Shown here one piece after another: positions 13,928 through 25,310 of a DNA stretch of 64,000 nucleotides. The stretch covers positions 15,935,501 to 15,999,500 of the forward strand of contig NC_071345.1 in NCBI RefSeq assembly GCF_027744825.2, given 5' to 3'. The notes under the pieces were generated by a model. The model had not been told where the DNA came from and did no database searches. It worked only from the letters and a program-made list of their open reading frames with translations. This DNA is from Synchiropus splendidus. Its lineage: Eukaryota; Chordata; Actinopteri; Syngnathiformes; Callionymidae. The position numbers and the translations under genes are program-made. The first letter of the stretch is position 1. Each line of letters begins with the position of its first letter.

Positions 13928-14490
13928 CGTGATGAGAGGAATCCTAAACTTCAAGGTTATTTGAATATCATATTGGTATCATAAATCTCATCCCTCAATG
14001 TTATAAGAGAACACGAGGACAGTTCTTCACGTGTATTTAATTCATTTATTTTCTTTGGTTCTACGGTTGTTTTTTCCCCTGTTTTTTTTAGACAAGAAAA
14101 TTAAGCAAATAAAACGAATTTTACAAAGTAAAGTGAATTATAAGTTGAACATTAAAAACACCAAAATCAAAGTTTAAGTCAAAACGTGATGAGAGGAATC
14201 CTAAACTTCAAGGTTATTTGAATATCATATTGGTATCATAAATCTCATGCCTCAATGAAACAACGACAGTTCTACACGTTTATCTAATTCATTTATTTTC
14301 TTTGGTTCTACGGTTGTTTTTTTCTGTTTTATTTTGACAAGAAAATAGGAAAAGAAGCAAAAGAAAAGCAAATAAATAAGAGAAAAAAGAAAAAAGAAAT
14401 GAATTTCAATTTAAATTAAATGAGTTTTACAAAGTAAAGTGAATTATAAGCAGAACATTAAAAACACCAAAATCAAAGTTTAAGTCAAAA
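13928..14490. repeat. tandem duplication, two copies
   Basis: Unit 1 is 13928-14184 (257 bases) and unit 2 is 14185-14490 (306 bases). Both begin CGTGATGAGAGGAATCC and end AGTTTAAGTCAAAA, and they share long stretches almost base for base. Unit 2 has an extra purine-rich insert (about 14341-14420). Unit 1 has an extra TATAAGAGAACACGAGG-like segment near 14005. The low divergence suggests a recent event. No gene lies in either copy. Confidence 0.9.
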
Positions 14491-16690
14491 GGAAAAGAAA
14501 AAAAGAAACAAACAAAAGTATCATCTGCCGAAATATTATTATCATAATAATACAAATTATTATTATTAGTAGTCGTATTTTTTGTTTCATTTTTTATTAT
14601 TATTAATTATTTGCAAATAGCTGTTTTTATTAGTTGGATTTTACATCAATTACAGTGTAGTAATAAAAAAATGGTAATAAAACATAGCAAATTGTAGCAA
14701 TAAAACAAGGTCAATGTCAAAAATATTTACACTCAAACACACGTAAACTGGTACATAAACTGAGATAGAAAAAATGAATATGAATATATTTATCAATGAT
14801 AAGTTTGCGTACTGGTTGGACTGCGACACGACAACAAGCAATGTTTCTACATGGATTCAGCCAAGTATTAGCAAGTTGTGTTGGTTGCCAACAAGAGGTG
14901 TGCTACACAATGCAATGGGGAAATGATGGAGGTTACTCTACTCTGTATCCTAAGATGATGCTGAAGATGACAAAGACATGAAATGCAGTCACTTCTTTAG
15001 CATGAGACAGGCCAGCGTTTGATTTAATAACGCTCCCGGAGACGCGACCATCCAGCGAGAACACAAAGGCATGTGTGTGACACGTGTTTGCAGACGTGTG
15101 TGGAGCAGAATGGCAGGTTAACTGCGACGCCTTAATTCCTTGACATAAACATACAGCCAGATTAATGAAGCCTTTGGAGATTGTGAGGAAAGGAAAGATT
15201 GCTTATCGATCCATATCAAAATTTTCATGCTAATCCCTGCCAGGAGACAGAGTGTCTGGTATCAGAGTTAATAATCTGATTTCTAGGCTGTCCAGGACAA
15301 TTCCAGCCAACGTGAGGGCCTAATCACAGCGCCGTCTTCCTATTTGAGAGCGGCTGCCGTGGCCCCGCCGCACGCCGCCTCGAACATCACCCCCACCCCT
15401 GCAGGCCTGTGGCCCCTGCCACCGGCTCGGACAGTGATGGAGGGTATGATAGAAGCATGTTGACAAATTAAATTTTTTACATTTCAGAGGAGATTTGCGG
15501 CGGAGAGATTGGTTGGCCATGGCGGTTATTAGAGAAGTGCATGGAGAGGCTGCACTGACCTTCGCCAAAGAGTTTGCTCGCGAGTATTGCTCTGATACTT
15601 CCCTGGGTGTCTCGATTCCAGAGCAGAGGCGTCTTTGCTACTGGGCTGCTGGGGTTTTTCTTGTTTAAAGACTAAAGGTACGGGATAAAGGTACCTTCTC
15701 GGCAGTGCCTTTGAAATAAATATAAAAATAGATCAATAAAACAAGTGAAATTGAGTCGAGTATGATGAAACCAAATAATAAAAAATGAAAGGGAAATGGT
15801 GAGAGAGGGAAAATGTAAAATGATCGTCATGTTACTTGTGTTTGTGTAACGCTTAACACACCCATGAAATATGGTTCAGTCGGACTTGGAATTGTTCAAG
15901 CCCACTCTCTTTCACTTATGATTCATACCTATGTTGATGTTACCGCTCATTGAGCATTTCGTTTTTTTGGGATTTCTTCAGTTCATGGCTTAATTTGGGA
16001 AAAGGCTGGCACACAGGAAACAGGACAATACCTTCATTTTGTTACCTTGTGTTTCTCGCTATTGATATACGAAATAAATATTCAACCATATAGATTGGCT
16101 AAAAGACCTATACTGCAACATGTTCTTTCCCATCCAGCGAACCATACTGACTGCTGTCAGGTGGACGTTTCCGTCCGATGTTGAGGCAGACGTTATTTGA
16201 CTCATCTGGATTTCATTTAGATCAATCTACTGTATCTTCTCACGCTACACTTCCTGGATCTGTAGGCTTCACCAGGCTGTCCAATGTGTACACAGAGAAA
16301 TAAATGGTTTTGGTAAAGGTTATGCCTTGGGATGATGTTCCTTAAGTTTGATACAATACTGTATACATCAAGCAATATTACACGTAAGGTAACAAGAGTT
16401 TATAATTGTCTCCCCTGTGCGTCCACATTCAGGTGGCACGAAGTTCTCACTCCCAAAGTGTCAAACTATCAAGTATTTTCATGCGTCCCTGAGTGACGCC
16501 AAAGTCAGCCTCGGTCCACAGGATCCTTCTTGGTGTCTCGTCCAGGACACTGGAATAGTCTCCCTCCAAATATCTGAGCTTCACAGTCACCAGAGCACCC
16601 TAGATCCAGGTTAAAGACAGGCCCCATTTGCTGTTGCGTTTAATATAACCTGAGCACCTGTTTTATTGCTTGTACTGCATTGTGAGTTAT
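14491..16690. other. non-coding DNA, no gene recognised
   Basis: 14500-14800 is AT-rich with ATT-type runs. 15010-15600 has mixed composition with a GC-rich core (15330-15430), possibly regulatory. I found no splice-bounded open frame and no repeat family that I can name. Confidence 0.5.
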
Positions 16691-16699
16691 AGTTTCAGT

Positions 16700-16832
16700 T
16701 GAGGCTTTTATTATTTCATATTTATATTAGTTCTGTTTTCTGTATTGACTGTTTCATCTGTAACGGTGTAACACTTTGGTCAGCACTGGACACTATAAAA
16801 TGTCCTATGTAAATAAACTTGACCTTAACATC
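16700..16832 (+). mobile_element. retroposon 3' tail fragment
   Basis: The segment ends GTAAATAAACTTGACCTTAAC and contains ACACTTTGGTCAGCACTGG. The reverse complement of 28305-28390 carries the same order of motifs (GCGCTTTGGTCAGTACA, then ATATAAATAAAATTGGCCTTGACC), so both derive from one family. Tails of this kind, with AATAAA-like sequence followed by TTGAC repeats, are common at the 3' ends of fish LINEs and their dependent SINEs. The 5' limit is uncertain. Confidence 0.55.
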
Positions 16833-16864
16833 TTGACACTGTCCCAAAAACAACAGACAGTGGC

Positions 16865-17620
16865 TCAGATTAGCCATGGGATGGCGCTCTTTTCACTATA
16901 TGTACTTCATTGTGTGGTATAAAAAGCGCCTGAAATGACGTGTGGGCGTTTCAGTCACAGTGACTTCTGCGGCACAGTTGGTAAAGGGGAGTGGCGCACA
17001 AGGTGCTATATATACACCATGTGACATCTATATTGAAGTAGTGATGAGATGTCTAGGAGAAGCTTCGCCTGCATTGGGACACCTACGTGTCAACATACAA
17101 CATTCATTGTCTAGCTAGGATGTGTATGTATTGTTGAATATAGTCACCATTTCATTCCTTTGAACGCCTTTGAATGTCGTGGGAGGGGTCAAATTTGATT
17201 CTACTGAAACATCTAATGCATCAACATTCGACACAGTAGTCAATTTGACATTTGTCGATATACGCTTTAGGCAACCCATCCTCACGTAATATACTGACGT
17301 TAAGAACCTTTTGCGTCCTTTGCTGACGAAAAAGGCAGCCTTCAGCGTTGAATGTAGGTGTTTCAATGGACTCAAATAAAGTTTGTAACGGTACTGAAAG
17401 TCACAGTGACTAAAAGGCTCGGACGTTTGATGGGGTTTAAATAGCACAAAATTAAACTTAGAACCAATGGAGCGCCATCCCATGGCTAACCCTAACCCCA
17501 TTATCCGTCTTTTTTTCACTTGTTCGGCTGCCAATGAGTTAACATGCGACGTTGAAGGCTTCCTTTTTTGTCAGGATGTGGGACACGAATGGCAACTTTA
17601 CGAAATAATTTAGTTCTTGA
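16865..17620. mobile_element. foldback MITE, composite copy
   Basis: An element with long inverted repeats. The left arm (about 17265-17360) contains CCCATCCTCACGTAATATACTG and GGCAGCCTTCAGCGTTG. The centre at 17470-17489 is GAGCGCCATCCCATGGCTAA followed by CCCTAACCCC. The right arm (17540-17575) begins with a shortened form of the left arm reversed. The central 20 bases recur as a perfect inverted copy at 16870-16889, showing that a second element is adjacent or nested. No transposase is present. Shared arms with copies at 20930, 27220 and 34860 define the family. Confidence 0.55.
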
Positions 17621-19315
17621 AGTATCTTAGAGGAGCTCCAGATTGTGGTCCTCTGACTTTAAATTGAACACAATTCTGAATGGACCCCTGCGATTTTCCT
17701 TCATACTGGTGGTCAACAATTGAACTGCTGAAAACTGACGGCACACTACTGAGGCAAAACCAGAATCTGCGTGATTTGGGAACCTCTCAAGATCTTTTTG
17801 TCCTTGCTGCCTGAACAAGCCATAAAACGGAAAGGTAAAGTCTAGTTGGAAACCATCACCATGGATACCTGGGTTCATCCTCATGCCAAAGATCCTCTGT
17901 GTCCAAAATAATCGTTGAGGTTGTCGTCACATCAAATTGACTCGCCCTTCCTTTCAAAAGAGTTCAGACCACGTATAGTGTCAATTCATGACGGTGAAAA
18001 GTGAGCGCACCAGGCCGGATGGCACTCCTGGGGAGCGCTGGATGAAGCCTTCATTCAGTTAATATCCCCGCCTCACATTTTTCTCTATTAAATCTTAATC
18101 ACAGACTCGTCGAGTGTCACTTAACATTTGCATTTCACCAGTCAGAGCGGCAACGTGCCCGGCGTCTGGAGGTCCCAACAGCTCCCTTCCACCGGTTGCT
18201 TTGTTCAGTCGCCAGCTCTCGTCTTCATCAGGGTCACAGTGGCACATTAGCGAAGATGAGATGGGTTTCCTCCTCGCGTGTGCTCGGCTTTTACCATTTC
18301 ATACTGTAGAGGCTGACTTTACCGAGTGATTTGCATGACTAAAGGACGCGGAGGAGCAGCTGAGGCCGCCATGTTAAGGGAGAAGGAAACCTCCAGCAGT
18401 GGTGAAAAGCAGCGGCATCGGGAGGAGAGATGACAAGGACGTGTGAAATGAAGCAGACTGCATTGTTTTGACTTCTCTCAATAATCAATTTGCTCATCCT
18501 GATGTTTACCAAAAAGAGTCAATACCTGGAGAGGGAGCTTTGTGATTGGCTTTGATTTCTACCTCCAGTCCAAATCAGACATTATTGTCTATCGAGAGTT
18601 CCCTCACTCTCAATATGACATTGATGATGGCCAATGTGACAAGGGCCTCCGATATCGATGAAACCGCACTCATGCATTCCTTTACTGACATTACGCCCAA
18701 TGACTCCGGCGGTCTGCTCTTACATCGGACACACATTCAAATTCACACCGACACATAGAGACGTCAGACTTCTTTTGTCTTTCACACACTACATGTGAAC
18801 TAACCGTCTTTACTCATCATATTTGGTACAGATAGATTTGAGATATCACAGTCAGTCAACGCCGTTCATTATGAACTTTGTGTTGACATATTTCATCAGA
18901 TTTTTTGGTCACCCTTGTTTTCAAGAAACCAAGAGTTCCAAACATCTTCTTGAGGCGAGGGTTTGTTTGACAACAAAGAAATTGGACGCTGTTATTTTTG
19001 CCAAAATCCTTCCTCTAACAGTGTTTTACACCAATAATTTCAACAAGATTGCCGACGTAAGTGAAGACGTCCAAGTGTTTAGTTAGGATGCCTCTCTAGT
19101 GAGGTGTGGTCAACTGGCAAGAAGGTCAAGGGGGCCCCTGGACAACTGTGTGTTTGGTTGGTTGGAGCTAGAACTTGCAACCACTGGGGCCCCTTTGAGG
19201 ATCAGTTTGAAACCCCTGCTCTACATGAAACAACGTGTCTATATGTCTATTTAAAGCCCCTCAAAAGACTGTTTCAGTCACTGTGATTCGTAACTGGTGC
19301 TACCCAATCCACACA

Positions 19316-19346
<31 letters not shown>

Positions 19347-20238
19347 AATTTTAAACTAACATTAGCATATCAGATTCATATGTTTTTAATTAATTATTAT
19401 TTACGTTTTTATGTTGTATTATCCGATTATTATTATTATTATTATTTGGGTTCAAATACAGGACCATATTTATATCAATTTGGTATTTTATTGAAGATAT
19501 GCAAACTCCATTTCAGCTAACTCAAGTATGTCCAGGTTTGTATGACTCCCCCGATAACAACAGTAATGCTGCCTATGATCACACAGAATCCGGCCTCACT
19601 TAAAATCTGTATCTCTTTGGAGCATATTGTCATTTTAGCTTGAACTGGTTTTACTATTGTGAGGCCGCCTTGTCATGGTGGCTCAGGGGAGGACTTATCC
19701 ATACCACAGGCTTAGTGGAGCTGTTGAGATCCGCCAGGATTAGACTGCAGCTAATGCACTGGGTCAACAGGATGGCTCTCCTAATGAGAAAGGTGCACTG
19801 TTCTTAGGACTGGCTCTCCGCATGGAGGAGGCTCAAACAAGAGCTGATATCATCCCCCTCGGCTTTGCTCCACTCATATCATATCCCTCGGTACTATCAA
19901 CCATAATGCAGACCTCCACCGTGTTCGGATGATCCTGCCTGCGAGGAAAATGGAATAAAAATAGAGGATTTTTGAACAAGAAAATCAAATTTCATGGTGG
20001 ATTTATGCTTTCAGAGGCAGATACTGTTTACAACGCCAAATCCGTACTCATACAATTTGTATTCCTCGTAGCTTTTAAAGAGGCAAAATGGAATAGTAAA
20101 GCACATTCTTTTTTGTTTTGTCAAGGAACAAAAAAGATCATTTGAGAAGAGATGCTGAGCAAGTAAGTATTATGTATTTCAACAGGATTAAAAAGCGACA
20201 GGTAAGATAATATTTAGGGCGTAGAGCAACACACAGAC
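17621..20238. other. non-coding DNA, no gene recognised
   Basis: I see no exon or RNA gene. 18000-18480 has mixed composition and may be regulatory. A short (TA)n tract is at 19320-19346 and (ATT)n at 19427-19446. The sequence at 19660-19960 looks like old repeat debris but matches no family I can name. Confidence 0.5.
19320..19346. repeat. (TA)n microsatellite
   Basis: About 13 TA units next to AT-rich sequence. Confidence 0.9.
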
Positions 20239-20440
20239 CTCTGAATGAGAATGAGAATCAAATGCATTGCCATTCAGTAGGGAGCCCACCAACTAGGAAA
20301 GTGCTTTCGAATAAAGTGCCGACAAAACATAAAATAAAATAAAATAAAATAACAAAGGCCCATCACAAATTCGACAGTCTGACGGCCGAAGGGGAAGAAG
20401 CTATTTGTGTGACCAAACTGGGATGATCTGTCCTGCCGCA
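20239..20440 (-). mobile_element. L2-like LINE 3' fragment
   Basis: Reverse-complemented, this matches the 3' end of the intact LINE at 53713-56802 in order. It has CTTCTTCCCCTTCGGCCGTC (end of the coding region), an ATTTTATTTTATTTTA tract, GCACTTTATTC, AGCACTTTCCTAGT, GTGGGCTCCC and a terminal ATTCTCATTCTC tail. Only the end of the frame and the 3' UTR remain, which is the usual 5'-truncated form of a LINE insertion. Substitutions and a degraded tail show that it is older than the intact copy. The (AAAAT)n run at 20329-20351 is part of the 3' UTR. Confidence 0.85.
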
Positions 20441-20929
20441 GGGGTCAATACTGATACCCATAAATGCTAGTAACGCACTGGAGTTTGAAAGTTTCTGACC
20501 AAAAATTTCCCAAAAATTCAGTTTAAATTTTCACTTTAATACTTATTCAAGTTCAACTAAAACATCATGGCTGAAAGTCAGTTATGGACACAGTTATAGC
20601 CATAAATGCATAGTTCTTTTGGTGTTTTGGTTTTCGGTTCGGGCCAAGAACTTTCATTGCGGTGAATACCCATGTCTGTATCAGGACTGCTTGTCAATGG
20701 GACGACCAACTCATACTCACACCCATGCTCTAATACAGTATATTGATGTTGGGCAGCGGACTTTGGCATCCTATACTGACTACGTGGCATGCTGACAAAT
20801 ATGCATTTCAATAAGTCAAAAACTGTCTCCCTTCCTGTACACTATAGCGTGTCTGGCATGAGGATGGATTAGATGTTTGTGTGGCTTGTCTTCCTTACTA
20901 ATGCTGATGTTCAGAGAGCGCTGTGAGTT

Positions 20930-21180
20930 TGAGGGCCATCCCATGGTTCACCTAACCCCAACCTCCATCTTTTTTTTTCAACTTGACACGGTGTTCACGA
21001 TACGCTGCGGAAGACGTAACCTATGCTTCAATTGAAAACCCAATGTGTCAATGCGAATGGCTGCCTTCAGCGTCAGTATAAGATGCAGAAGTCCACTTTC
21101 CCAACTTCAGTATATTTCATCATGGGCGTGAGGATGTTTTGGGATAACCAGACCACAGGAGACGAAACAACCGGACTTAC
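20930..21180 (+). mobile_element. foldback MITE, right half
   Basis: The central motif GGCCATCCCATGG is followed by CACCTAACCCC. Then come GCTTCAATTGAAAACCCAAT, GGCTGCCTTCAGCGTCAGTA, AGTCCACTTTCCC, CAGTATATTTCATCATGGG and CGTGAGGATGTTTTGGGATAAC. This order is shared with the copies at 27380-27560 and 34860-35050. The left arm is missing, so the copy is partial. Confidence 0.65.
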
Positions 21181-23679
21181 CTACGTATCCCATTAATACC
21201 CCAACTTCCTGAAACTCCACTGGTTCTCCTGCCTTTATTTTACTCCCTCCATCTCTTCAAATGTTCCGCCACTCCCTCCTTGCCCTCATTCAAAGTCAGC
21301 ACATCTTTAGCAAACATCATTGTCCGTGGACCGCACTCTATGGTTGAGTTTGTGCACAGCAAATAACACACATAATTTACACACAGTTCTTTAGGAATTG
21401 GAGGCAATTCATGAATTTAGTTTGTGTATTTTGGCTCTATGAGGGTTTGAATTCCCGCTCAGCATCACCTCATCCATTCTCCCTACCAAAGTTTCTCCTC
21501 CCCACCAGCCTCCCTGCTTGTCAAAACATTTGTGAAATCCCATTTTCCTTTAATAAAGTATACTTCTGTCCTGCAGATGTATGCTTGGATAACATGTCAT
21601 AGCCTGTCTTTGTTGCGAGCGGCGCCCCGCTGATGTTCTTAGGCAGTGAGAAAATTGCCTTATTGAAACACGTTGCTGGGGGTGAAGGCCGGCATTATGC
21701 ACATGACATATTCAGGACCTTGGAGTAGAAAAACTATGAATATAAAGTAATCACTGAAGGCACCTACATGCTTTTTCACCAGGATCGCTTTGCTTTCTCT
21801 TCTAACCTTTGTCAAATATGATGATTTGATGCTTTTAGACACAACATTTGGCTCCAAGTCCCCTGCTCCTCCAATCAATTCTGTCTTGCTGCTCTGCGAA
21901 AGGTCTCTCATCACTCACAAACAAAAACACTTATGAGGAAGCTGTAGAAGCCTCCGAATGAAAACAAAGTATCTTTGGTTTGTTCCTGTTGCCAGTGGAG
22001 GCTTCGGACACACATCTCCCTGTGGAGACATCTCATAGTCTTTGCAGCACCCAACGTCCCCTCAAACATCAGAATGTCACCAAAAAGTTACCCATTTACA
22101 ACAATCCGATGACAATGAAACTTCTGTTTCGATTTGCATCTACTTTTTATGTAGTTTTGATTTTTTGTTTTTCAACTTGAGTTAGTTTGAATTCGTTTTG
22201 AGAGTTCGGTGGCTATTTTTAATGAGTTTCAGTTTTTGAATGCATTTAGTTTTAGTTATTTGTTTTTGTTTTTCCTTCAATTAGGGGCTTTGGAACAAGA
22301 CTGAAGTTTAAAATGGGTCGCAAACATAGTCAGTAATAAAAGAAAGATGCCACTTTTGCCCAACTGCCAACATCGCAGTAGGTCAGAGACGTCATAGACT
22401 TGACATGCTGCACCTGCCCGACAGCTTTTGAGAAACCAGCCGAGCCAAATGAAATAGATTTTATCCCAAAATGTGAATAAATAAAGATGAAAACGAACAA
22501 CAATTTAGGCATGATTTTATTTTTATTTTATTTATTAGGTTTTGTACAAAGACTATGCATTTTCAATTAGTCATCATTTTATGAAAATGTCCATCTATCC
22601 CCATCCGCTTATGTTTTATTCGAATTTCAGTCAATGATTTAGTTCTTTTTTTTTTTAGTTTTTTTTTTTTTTTTTTTTTTTGTAAACTACAATAACAAAA
22701 CAATTTCTGAAAATTTTTACTTAATGCAGGTCTGCGTTATGTGATGTGTGTCTACTGTTTGCTGTTTGAGGCTAATCTCAAGAACAAAACAAACAGCAGT
22801 TTTGTTCTATATGAGAGTCTGATGACTCTGATGAGTCTGGTGATATGAGTGTCTCATATCAGCTCCTTTTGAGTTCCTTTTTTATGCTATTATTCTCTTA
22901 TTGTTATTTTTTTTTCATAGTGTACCATTTGAAAAATGCTATTTTTTTTTTAATTTTGGATAAATTATAATAATTTTATTAATGTAAATGTACTGTTAAT
23001 AATAACTCCAGATATCCATTTATTTATTTGTTTTTATTGATTTTATTTTGAATTTATTATTTGTTTGTTTTTTGTTCCCACAAATACTCATTACATGGTT
23101 AATCTGTGTGCTGAACAAAAATGAAACACAATGAATGAATGCAGACGCTAAAAGGATTTTTTTTCCCCAAGGAAATTGCTAATGGTTTCCAAAAATATAT
23201 AATTAAAAATCCAAAATATCCGATAATTAGTTGGAGGAAAGCCAACGCATGCATTACCAACGGAGTGCAAGTGATTCAGACCTCCAACTAAGCACCTTTT
23301 TCTTGAGAATGTTTACGCATTTTATTCGTAGGAATTCTTTGACTCATTCCTTCACTGTTAGAATTGTTTTCTATTAGTATTTGAGGAGACTCAACTTGAA
23401 ATGGAGGTGATGTTTATGAATGTCCTGAAAAATAATGACTATATTCTGCCAAAAACATAGCAGTTCTAGACTTTCAAATGCATCCTCCCGAAAAAAAGGC
23501 TCCATAAGAGGGAAGATAACAGTACTGCATCACACTCGGTGCAAGCACTTAGAATTTAATGGGCCAGCCTCTGTTTGTGTGTATTCCGGAGAGCTGTGTA
23601 AACACAAATACTAAGCTACCCCAAGAGTGCACTTTCTCCGTGAAGCTAAGAGGCGGATACACATGTTTATTACAATTTC
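21181..23679. other. non-coding DNA with T-rich tracts
   Basis: No gene is seen. 22150-23060 is strongly T-biased on the plus strand, with a poly-T run at 22645-22681. It may hold old A-tailed retroposon debris in minus orientation, but no head is recognisable. Confidence 0.5.
22645..22681. repeat. poly-T tract
   Basis: A nearly pure T run interrupted once by AG. It could be the A-tail of a minus-strand retroposon whose body is no longer recognisable. Confidence 0.85.
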
Positions 23680-24030
23680 AAACACAATGCAAACGCCATT
23701 AAACAAATGGCGCTGAGGCAAATTAGCCAGGAATTTAATATTCGCCGGAGTCTATGATATAGGACGTCTTGTTACGAGACAGTGGTCTGAAGTGTCCGTC
23801 GTCAGCCGACTCTTTTCATCCCGTCGGCTCTCTTGAGGATTTTCGTAATTAGCATCATTTGCTTAATACTTCAGGTTAATTAGAATATTTAATTGAATAG
23901 CTCTAATCTTCGGAGATGACTATATTATAATCAAATTAGCGCTGGCTATTGAACGTGGCAGACTGCCTGGCTCCGGCGCTCTTATCTGCTCCATCTCCGT
24001 CGAGCATTCGCGCATACTTAATGGTCCATT
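23680..24030. promoter_or_regulatory. candidate conserved non-coding element
   Basis: The segment is dense in homeodomain-type cores: GTAATTAGC at 23845-23853, GTTAATTAG at 23875-23883, TATTTAATTGAATAG just after, and CAAATTAGC at 23932-23940. These alternate with balanced, non-repetitive sequence such as GTCCGTCGTCAGCCGACTC. No splice-bounded frame fits. This is the texture of a vertebrate developmental enhancer. It is inference and was not tested by alignment. Confidence 0.38.
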
Positions 24031-24666
24031 TGAACTATGCTATCAACATTTGATTATGCCCGAACAACAACAAAGGCAGCCACAACCACTGGGCATAAAA
24101 GGAAGAGATGACAAAGAAAAGCACTATGGCTCCCATATGGCAAGTTGGGCGAGGGCGCTCGCTGTGCGCCAAGCAGCCCAGCCAGGCCCGCACGGGCATC
24201 AGGGGAGAGAGAAGGCTCCACTCGTCGCCGGGCGCCTCTCATCCACGGTGCCAAGTGTTTGCCAAGAGAAGCAGATGAGGGGGCATATGCTTGAGAGGCT
24301 TCTGGAGAACTATTGAGCAAGTTTTATTAGTCAAAGCAGATGAAACTGGTATTTTGCAGCTGCATTTACAAACTGTACATGTGCTACTTGGAGACTTTTT
24401 CAAGTGGTATGCAACTTTACAAAACCCACCGGGGTCAACAGGTCCGTTGGGTCTTTGGAGCCTGCGTCAGCAGCGAGAAGAACCCATTTGTGTTTTAAAT
24501 TGTGTTTTAAACCTTGTTTATACTTTGTTTGAGGATGCAAAAGTTGCATTTTTGCAAACTGTTATGATAATAGCACTAGAGTTCTGCCTCCTCTCAGATT
24601 GATAAACTCTTCAAACAATTCCTGGATCATATGGTAAATATTATTATGTTCCTCATCCCATAAACC

Positions 24667-24735
24667 TAGGGTTACAGGATATAACCCCGGTTCTATGAAT
24701 GCGTGCGATGCCCTCTAATGGGCTTTGCTATGTGT
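24667..24735 (+). mobile_element. possible MITE end, palindromic GGTTAC motif
   Basis: GGGTTACAGGATATAACCCC followed by GGTTCTATGAATGCGTGCGATGCC resembles an abundant fish repeat end of the form GGGTTACGTATGTAACCC-GGTTC. The inner part is a near-palindrome. The rest of the element is not visible, so the call is tentative. Confidence 0.35.
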
Positions 24736-24879
24736 ATTACTTCCAAGTCACTGCAGAACACGCGCGATGTAGAACATCTTCCTGAAATTGCATGGAAATT
24801 CGCTCCTAAGTGTTCGAGATGTTTTGTTGATTGAAGCTGGCAGAAATATAATCTCGTTGAAGGAGGTACTAACTGGATA

Positions 24880-25310
24880 CAGTGGTACCTCGGTTCTCGA
24901 CCACCACCATATGTTCCAGACGGCCTTTTTTCGAAGCGTTTTGTTCGAAATCCGAATCTATTTTTCCCATTACAATGCATGGAAAAAGAAATAATATGTT
25001 CCTAGCCTTAAAATAGGCTTTTGTAGGAGTGAATGTAGAGTGTCTGCTGCAGGTGCGCAGTTCGTCTATGTGTGTGGCCGCTGCATGTGGGAGGGGTTGC
25101 CGAGTGAGTGACGTCTCTCCAGGAGTGAAGAGGTGCCCGGTGCGTGTCCAGCTCTGAATGTGCGCTTCTGTGCAGTTTGGCCGTGACAAAGTCATAAACC
25201 AAGTCACGCTCTGTCCCAGACTCGCCTCATCCCTGTCCCAGCTCCAGCCCGCAACAGGACATCAAACCCTGGAGTGAGCGCTCCAGCCTCGGAGGTGGCT
25301 GGAGCGTGTA
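24880..25310 (+). mobile_element. pogo/Tigger-like MITE, left part
   Basis: Starts CAGTGGTACCTCGGTTCTCG directly after TA (24878-24879), as expected for a Tc1/mariner-superfamily insertion at a TA site. From 24880 to about 25310 it matches 60171-60560. The block 25015-25240 differs from its partner at only a handful of positions. The body is GC-rich and has no transposase. The right terminus is not found before the similarity stops, so this copy is 3'-truncated or disrupted. Open frames in it are shadows. Confidence 0.7.

Noticed and set aside
17115..17534. 139-codon minus-strand frame
   Set aside because: It lies across the arms of a foldback MITE and has no recognisable domain.
24050..24320. 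Overlapping 88-codon frames on both strands
   Set aside because: Open on both strands over the same bases, no domain or splice signals; probably GC-rich chance frames.
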